From assembly GCF_014805685.1 (NCBI RefSeq), contig NC_060901.1, positions 16,659,405 to 16,723,404 on the forward strand: DNA of 64,000 nucleotides, given 5' to 3'. The first letter of the stretch is position 1, and each line of letters begins with the position of its first letter. The position numbers and the translations under genes are program-made. A model generated the notes under the pieces. It had not been told where the DNA came from and did no database searches. It saw only the letters and a program-made list of their open reading frames with translations. Source of the stretch: Silurus meridionalis. Its lineage: Eukaryota; Chordata; Actinopteri; Siluriformes; Siluridae. Of the stretch, positions 57,801 through 64,000 are shown piece after piece.

Positions 57801-57945
57801 TTCAGGGTTTACGAAATCTAATCTGATCACAAATCCTGAGGTGAGTTTCCTGTAAAAAAGCAATATCTGTGGACAAGTTCTTTAAATGTAAAAACACTCT
57901 TGGACTTTTAATGAATTAAATATTCTTACTATAAAATAATTGACC
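54863..57945 (-). mobile_element. L1-type LINE (endonuclease and RT), decayed
   Basis: Minus-strand reading: an endonuclease start with LQETHLRICDQIR (about 57850), the endonuclease end SRIDYFFIDKG and IISDHAPHSLDL (about 57370-57260), a linker, then RT. RT shows DDQTGFILGHQLSSN, ISLDAEKAFDRVEWNYLFMV (palm motif A, about 56730), SRGTRQGCPLSPLLFALAIE and VSLYADDLLLYVLDP (active site, about 56420). The C-terminal part continues to about 55000. The 3' end is A/T-rich (aataaagaatatttaattta in reading direction), abutting the L2 repeat at 54862. Frameshifts are present, but palm residues F/Y-A-D-D are intact. Confidence 0.9.
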
Positions 57946-58022
57946 ACCACCAGCAGAAAGAATAATTAAGCAATAACATTATTGAATATATTTGTATAAT
58001 TTTACAGTTTAACAGTAATATC

Positions 58023-58066
<44 letters not shown>

Positions 58067-58300
58067 AATTCATAACATAATTGTTATTACTCTTAATACT
58101 TTTACTTTTATACTGTGAAAAACTACGAATATTTGAAAGAATGAATGAATGATTTTTCCTGCTGGTGGCGATGAGAATGATTTGTAACTGCGCTGTGATA
58201 AACCAGGCGTGTAAAACTCTTTAGTATTAAAGTATAAATGTATTATATCTAAAGTATAAACTCTGTTCATGTCTTTATATCGAACCTGCGTTTTATTTTA
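57946..58300. other. Intergenic upstream of snd1 with (AAT)n
   Basis: (AAT)n runs from about 58022 to 58066. The rest shows no gene or defined repeat. Confidence 0.7.
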
Positions 58301-58329
58301 GACTTTTTTAAAACTATGCTGACGTGTCG

Positions 58330-58605
58330 CCCTTTTACGTGACCCGGATGTTGATCGACTTGGCTACGTATGTGTGAAATCTCCCTATGAGCGCGCGCCT
58401 CTGAGTCTGACCCCGGAAGTGTAATTCTTCGACGTGTACATCTCTCGCATGTTTCCGTGCACTTCCGGGGAAGCAGTCCTGATTCACTCTGCTCTTCATT
58501 GCCTCGTTGGCTTAAAATCCACAGCAGTCACACAAGACCATCAGTGGTTCTAAAGGCTTTTTTGTTCTTGTACGGAGTTGTTTTTTTTTTTTACAGAACT
58601 CGGTC
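58330..58605 (+). promoter_or_regulatory. snd1 promoter and 5' UTR region
   Basis: ETS-type sites lie in opposite orientations: CCGGAAGTG at 58413-58421 and CACTTCCGG at 58460-58468. There is GC-rich sequence (gcgcgcgcct) at about 58391 and no TATA box. It is a housekeeping-type promoter. A T-run and 'ttacag' precede the ATG by about 15 bases; this could be a 5'-UTR splice acceptor, so the real first exon may lie further upstream. Confidence 0.55.
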
Positions 58606-60540
58606 ATGGCCACTTCAGTATCTGCACCGGTCCAGAGCGGCTCGGGGACTCCTTCCACTCCACAGAGAGGGATTGTGAAAATGGTATGAGCATATGGGTG
58701 ATGTGAAGTTTCTACGCTCTGCACTTTCCTCCTCATGTGTCTGGTTCTTGTGCGTTTGTGTCTGAATGCTGAAAGTTTCGCTCAGATTCTGCAGCTGTTC
58801 TTATTTTAAGCGTGAGTTGTCAGTTTTAGCCACATAGTTATTTATCAAGAATTAATAGATCGTTTAAAGATGTTTAATGTGCCTTAAAATTCCCATGTTA
58901 GTTTATATGAGATATAATTTGCAAATGTTCTTGTTCAGTATAAGAATTATTTTTATATTTTAGAAACGTTGTTTCAAGCAGTGGTTTGTTTATTTTCTGT
59001 GTAACGGTAAAATGATGGGATGTTGCTCCTCACTCTGTTCTCAGGCAGATTACGCCTGTGATTCCACTAACAAGTTCCTCTCAATGCCTCCTGTGTGGCT
59101 CAATCTCTCTCAGTCCGTCCGAGATCTTCCCGTGCCCTCCTGTGTAGGGATCAAAGATATAAACTAAACATCATGTGGGCTTACACTTCACTTGACCCAG
59201 TCCCTCTTAGTCTGTCTAAGTTCCACTCAGTCTGGCTGAGTTTTTCCCTGGCCCACTCAGCATGTCTGAGATCTTCCCTGGCCCACTCAGCGTGTCCGAG
59301 ATCTTCCCTGGCCCACTCAGCGTGTCCGAGATCTTCCCTGGCCCACTCAGCGTGTCCGAGATCTTCCCTGGCCCACTCAGCGTGTCCGAGATCCTCCCTG
59401 GCCCACTCAGCGTGTCCGAGATCCTCCCTGGCCCACTCAGCGTGTCCGAGATCCTCCCTGGCCCACTCAGCGTGTCCGAGATCCTCCCTGGCCCACTCAG
59501 CGTGTCCGAGATCCTCCTGGCCCACTCAGCGTGTCCGAGTTCCTCCTGGCCCACTCAGCGTGTCCGAGTTCCTCCTGGCCCACTCAGCGTGTCCGAGTTC
59601 CTCCCTGGCCCACTCAGCGTGTCCGAGTTCCTCCCTGGCCCACTCAGCGTGTCCGAGTTCCTCCCTGGCCCACTCAGCGTGTCCGAGTTCCTCCCTGGCC
59701 CACTCAGCGTGTCCGAGTTCCTCCTGGCCCACTCAGCGTGTCCGAGTTCCTCCTGGCCCACTCAGCGTGTCCGAGTTCCTCCTGGCCCACTCAGCGTGTC
59801 CGAGTTCCTCCTGGCCCACTCAGCGTGTCCGAGTTCCTCCCTGGCCCACTCAGCGTGTCCGAGTTCCTCCCTGGCCCACTCAGCGTGTCCGAGATCTTCC
59901 CTGGCCCTCTCAGGGATCGAAGATATATACTGAACGTCATGTGGGTTACTGTGCTGCTGTTCTTGGCCTGGTCCCTCTCATTTCCGTCAGCCTCTCCCTG
60001 TCTCCCCTCCTGTATGCTGTCACAAATCATGTCCAGTCAGTTGAATTGAACACAGTGGACGTGATAATTCAAACAGATAATTAGCACAAACAAGAGGTTT
60101 GTCTGGAGAATTTTTTAGCCAAAGGTCAAAACATGTAACCATATGAGTTTAGTTTTTGATTCATAGTAAAACTACAAATGTGTAATTTTTTTATTTTGTT
60201 TCCCTGGATAACTGTATGTTGCTTAATGGCAAAAAGAAATTAAATATAGTTCAAATAAATAGCAGTAAAATATGGAGAAACTGAAAGGGTTCTGAATACT
60301 ATCTGACCTCACTGAAGGTCATCACTGGTCAGGAGTGTTTAGATAATGGGCCACTTTAATTTTCAAGTGAGCAACAACTGTTCTAATATCTACTTTAACA
60401 AGTTTGTCTGAAAGTGAATTATAATTCTATATATTTTCTTTTTTTTTAATTCCATTTAGAAGAGTCTGTATGAGAGATCTAGAGTGCATTACATATGAAT
60501 CACATAAACAGATTATGATAATTACATAAGACATTGTTTT

Positions 60541-60592
<52 letters not shown>

Positions 60593-60629
60593 TATAGATA
60601 TAGATATAGATATATCTCTATCTATTAAT

Positions 60630-60684
<55 letters not shown>

Positions 60685-61496
60685 GCCTGGGGTGCATTTT
60701 CACTTTTTATTTCACGCAGTTGGACTGCTAAAGTCTGTATTTCAGACCTTTTGGCATCAGTTTTTTTTCCACATTTAATTGTTTTAGTTTAAATGTTCTT
60801 TCAATATTTGCATGATATTTTTATTTCCACTACCAGTTGTCTAAGGTAGATCTACTGAAAAGCAGTAACCAAGTCTCTTTTATATTTGTATTATAAATTG
60901 CCAGAAGAATCTAAAGAGATTTCTAAATCACAGATTTGTTATTGCAGGAACTAAATCATTCACACTGGCTTCTGATTTTATGCTTTCTTTATAACTAGTT
61001 TTATGTTGTTTAATGAGATCAAGATTCTTTAATAATGTGATCATGCTAAAGTTTAATAAGAGTTTGTGGTCTGTTCAGGTCCTCTCTGGATGTGCCATCA
61101 TTGTAAGAGGCCAGCCACGAGGCGGCCCTCCTCCAGAGCGACAGATCAACTTGAGCAATGTGCGTGCGGGCGCCCTCGCCCGCCGTGCCACCCAGAGCCA
61201 GCCTGACACCAAGGACACCCCAGATGAGGTGTGCATGAAATGGCACATTCCAGTTGTAGTCTTAATGTACATAATATACTTACTAATTAAATTTTCAAAC
61301 TTGGCCAACTGACTCTTCTTTTTGTAGCCATTAGTTTTTGTTTACTGAGCGTTTTGTGTTGTGTGCATTTTGTAGCCCTGGGCTTTTCAGGCTCGCGAGT
61401 TCCTGCGCAAAAAGATGATTGGGAAAGAGGTGTGCTTTACAGTGGAAATCAAAACCCAGCAGGGGAGGGAGTACGGAGCAGTGTACCTGGGAAAGG
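58606..61496 (+). CDS. snd1: Staphylococcal nuclease domain-containing protein 1 (Tudor-SN), first three coding exons; continues beyond window
   Basis: Coding exons are 58606-58683, 61079-61228 and 61376-61496. Introns begin GTATGA, GTGTGC and GTAAGG and end TCAG and GTAG. The frame gives an N-terminal tail ([14 protein letters not shown]), then [40 protein letters not shown] and [20 protein letters not shown], ending EYGAVYLGK. This is the first SN-like domain of SND1, nearly identical to vertebrate orthologues. The full protein is about 900 aa with four SN domains and a Tudor-SN module. It works in RISC-linked RNA decay, transcription co-activation and stress granules. Only about 116 codons are present here. 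Introns 1 and 3 contain minisatellites. No coding defect. Confidence 0.97.
59080..59935. repeat. 30-bp minisatellite, about 22 copies, in snd1 intron 1
   Basis: The unit is ctggcccactcagcgtgtcc plus gagatcctccc, 30 bp. Variants are 29 bp (one C fewer) in two blocks (about 59510-59585 and 59700-59825). The unit has sub-variants: gagatcttccc (left), gagatcctccc, then gagttcctccc (right). The flanks 59120-59180 and 59888-59950 share 'gagatcttccc...gggatc-aagatata', so the array grew inside a duplicated segment. Units of 30 bp keep all frames open, producing long spurious ORFs on both strands. Confidence 0.95.
59936..60550. other. snd1 intron 1, unassigned part
   Basis: Ordinary intron sequence. 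Nothing gene-like was recognised. Confidence 0.55.
60551..60680. repeat. (GA)n, (GATATA)n and (CA)n compound microsatellite in snd1 intron 1
   Basis: GA repeats run from about 60551 to 60588, GATATA repeats to about 60612, and CA repeats from about 60632 to 60680. Confidence 0.96.
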
Positions 61497-61970
61497 GTAA
61501 GGAGCATTTATGAGGGAATGAGGCTTTGTTGCTGATCACTGTTCCTGTACATACTGAGTTAGCAGTTTAATATATACATCTGTGATATACCTTCACTTAC
61601 TGGTCATTCTTCCAGGCCATTTTCACAGTGGGCCTGCAACAAACAATTATTCTGAATATTGATTACATTGGAAAAATGAAAGTAAAGAAAAATGGCTTTT
61701 TGAGTAACTGAAACACACTGCGAATATTGCTCTTTGCTTGCAATTGACAGCACATGGTAATGCTCTGCAGTCACTTTGCTAAATTAAATGTATTAAAATA
61801 TGACCTGAGAGAATGTTTTCGAGAACAGTCATAAGTGCAGCTTGAGTATTGAATGCGGCAGGTTTAGTGAACATTAGTAAATCTGCACTGTAGTGATTTA
61901 GCAGGTGTTTTTAAATGAATTGATGTGCATGCCTTAATGTTAAGCTTAAAAAAATCCAGTTAAATAGGGG
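61497..61970. other. snd1 intron 3, proximal part
   Basis: Unremarkable intron sequence between exon 3 and the G-rich array. No further exon was recognised before the window ends. Confidence 0.55.
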
Positions 61971-61975
61971 TGGAG

Positions 61976-64000
61976 TGAGAAGAAGGTGGTGATCGGAAAG
62001 AGAAGACCGATAGAGGGAAAGAAAGTGGGGAGAGGGATGGAGGGTGCGGGAGGGGGAGAGGGATGGAGGGTGCGGAGGGGAGAGGGATGGAGGGTGAGGG
62101 AGGGGAGAGGGATGGAGGGTGAGGGAGGGGAAAGAAGGGTGGAGGTTGAGAGAGGGAGAAGGATGGAGGGTGAGAAGGGTGAGAGAGGGAGAAGGGTGAG
62201 AGAGGGAGAAGGGTGGAGGGTGAGGGAGGGGAGAGGATGGAGGTGAGAGGAAGAAGGATGGAGGGTGAGAGGGTGAGAGGAAGAAGGGTGGAGGTGAGAG
62301 AGGGAGAAGGGTGAGAGAGGAGAAGGGTGAGAGGGAGAAGGGTGAGAGAGGGAGAAGGGTGGAGGGTGAGAGAGGAGAAGGGTGGAGGGTGAGAGAGGGA
62401 GAAGGGTGGAGGTGAGAGAGGAAGAAGGGTGGAGGGTGAGAGAGGAAGAAGGGTGGAGGGTGAGAGAGGAAGAAGGGTGGAGGGTGAGAGAGGGAGAAGG
62501 GTGGAGGGTGAGAGAGGGAGAAGGATGGAGGTTGAGAGGAAGAAGGGTGAGAGAGGGAGAAGGGTGGAGGGTGAGAGAGAGGAAGAAGGGTGGAGGGTGA
62601 GAAAGGAAGAAGGGTGGAGGGTGAGAGAGGGAGAAGGATGGAGGGTGAGAGAGGAAGAAGGGTGGAGGGTGAGAAGGGTGAGAGGAGAAGGGTGAGAGAG
62701 GGAGAAGGATGGAGGGTGAGAGAGGAGAAGGGTGAGAGAGGGTGAGAGAGGAGAAGGGTGAGAGAGGAAGAAGGGTGGAGGGTGAGAGAGGAAGAAGGAT
62801 GGAGGGTGAGAGGGTGAGAGAGGAAGAAGGGTGGAGGGTGAGAGAGGAGAAGGGTGAGAGAGGAGAAGGGTGAGAGGGAGAAGGGTGGAGGGTGAGAGAG
62901 GAAGAATGGTGGAGGGTGAGAGAGGAAGAAGGGTGGAGGGTGAGAGGGAGAAGGATGGAGGGTGAGAGAGGAGAAGGATGGAGGGTGAGAGAGGAGAAGG
63001 GTGGAGGGTGAGAGAGGGAGAAGGATGGAGGGTGAGAGAGGAGAAGGATGGAGGGTGAGAGAGGAGAAGGGTGAGAGAGGGAGAAGGGTGGAGGGTGAGA
63101 GAGGAAGAAGGGTGGAGGGTGAGAGAGGAAGAAGGGTGGAGGGTGAGAGAGGGAGAAGGATGGAGGGTGAGGGAGAAGGATGGAGGATAAGAGAGGGTGA
63201 GAGAAGGGTGGAGGGTGAGGGAGAAGGGTGAAAGATGGAGGGTGAGGGAGAAGGGTGAGGGTGAGAGAGGAAGAATGGTGGAGGGTGAGAGAGGAAGAAG
63301 GTGGAGGGTGAGAGAGGGAGAAGGATGGAGGGTGAGAGAGGGAGAAGGATGGAGGGTGAGAGAGGAGAAGGGTGGAGGGTGAGAGAGGAGAAGGATGGAG
63401 GGTGAGAGAGGAGAAGGATGGAGGGTGAGAGAGGAGAAGGGTGAGAGGGAGAAGGGTGGAGGGTGAGAGAGGAAGAAGGGTGGAGGGTGAGAGAGGAAGA
63501 AGGGTGGAGGGTGAGAGAGGAGAAGGATGGAGGGTGAGAGAGGAAGAAGGGTGAGAGAGGGAGAAGGGTGAAAGAGGGAGAAGGGTGAGAGAGGGTGAAG
63601 GGTGAGAGAGGGAGAAGGATGGAGGGTGAGAGAGGAGAAGGATGGAGGGTGAGAGAGGGAGAAGGATGGAGGGTGAGAGAGGAAGAAGGGTGAGAGATGG
63701 AGAAGGATGGAGGGTGAGAGAGGAGAAGGTGAGAGGGTGAGAGAGGCAGAAGGGTGAGAGAGGGAGAAGGATGGAGGGTGAGGGAGAAGGATGGAGGTGA
63801 GAGGAAGAAGGACGAAGGGTGAGAGAGGGTGAGAGAGTGAGAAGGACGGAGGGTGAGAGAGGGTGAGAGAGTGAGAAGGACGGAGGGTGAGAGAGGGTGA
63901 GAGAGGGAGAAGGATGGAGGGTGAGAGAGGGTGAGAAAGGGAGAAGGATGGAGGTGAGAGAGGGTGAGAGAAGGGTGAGAGAGGAGAAGGGTGAGAGAGG
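61976..64000. repeat. G/A-rich minisatellite over 2 kb in snd1 intron 3, running off the window
   Basis: Irregular units of about 23-26 bp are built from gagagagggagaagg and gtggagggtga modules. The plus strand is almost free of C (only scattered cases, e.g. near 62056, 63744, 63813), so base composition is extremely skewed. Runs of GGG spaced by 4-7 bases recur many times. Purine-rich frames look like open reading frames rich in Glu, Arg, Gly and Val, but are repeat artefacts. The array end is not in the window. Confidence 0.96.

Noticed and set aside
59095..60084. Long overlapping ORFs on both strands (up to 329 codons)
   Set aside because: They are produced by the 30-bp minisatellite, whose unit length is a multiple of three and contains no stop in any frame. 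They lie in an snd1 intron.
61986..63382. Several ORFs rich in Glu, Arg, Gly and Val
   Set aside because: They arise from the G/A-rich minisatellite in intron 3. There is no codon structure, and frames change with every irregular unit.

Overview
The window is nuclear DNA of a vertebrate, almost certainly a ray-finned (teleost) fish. Three conserved intron-containing genes sit in a background of fish-type transposable elements: Ty3/gypsy LTR elements, endogenous-retrovirus (ERV) pol remnants, DIRS, L1-, L2- and RTE-type LINEs, a restriction-like-endonuclease (RLE) LINE, Tc1 and pogo-like DNA transposons, MITEs, minisatellites and an AT-rich satellite. No bacterial-type operon, CRISPR array, rRNA or functional tRNA gene was seen. 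An otophysan such as a catfish is possible, but that is a weak inference.

1-37,200 is almost entirely mobile or repetitive DNA. A Ty3/gypsy element on the minus strand (element A, 1-5,775) has a tRNA-Pro-like primer site, a polypurine tract and two LTRs. Its integrase lies upstream of reverse transcriptase, the rare 'Gmr1-like' order. It interrupts the integrase of a second, conventionally ordered gypsy element (element B, to 11,146), whose 5' LTR in turn interrupts the integrase of an ERV pol remnant (11,147-12,600). Then follow AT-rich repeats, a deleted Tc1 copy, a decayed multi-exon gene fragment of a SAMD3-like fish family (15.6-17.0 kb), repeat ends, and a DIRS element joined directly to a second, inverted copy of the same ERV (20.65-25.0 kb). 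Next come an RLE-type LINE (25.6-28.2 kb), an inverted second DIRS fragment (28.5-29.8 kb), an array of about 340-bp satellite monomers (29.8-32.3 kb), one LINE copy, an RTE endonuclease fragment, a near-perfect 88-bp-arm palindrome, and L1 scraps.

37,200-48,000 holds two small housekeeping genes on the plus strand. atp6v1f (V-ATPase V1 subunit F, 2 coding exons, 119 aa) and lamtor4 (Ragulator subunit, 4 coding exons, 99 aa) are separated by two head-to-tail copies of one LINE family. Both products act at the lysosome: V-ATPase and Ragulator jointly signal amino-acid status to mTORC1. The lamtor4 promoter has two CACGTG boxes of the lysosomal CLEAR type, 22 bp apart.

48,000-58,300 is intergenic: a direct duplication, a tRNA-derived SINE, RTE and Tc1 fragments, a TA-flanked MITE, an L2-type LINE carrying a pogo/Tigger-like MITE at a clean TA site, and an L1-type LINE on the opposite strand.

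58,300-64,000 is the 5' part of snd1 (Tudor-SN/p100): three coding exons, with the gene running off the right edge. Intron 1 has a 30-bp minisatellite of about 22 copies. Intron 3 has more than 2 kb of G/A-rich, almost C-free minisatellite with dense G-quadruplex-type motifs on the coding strand.
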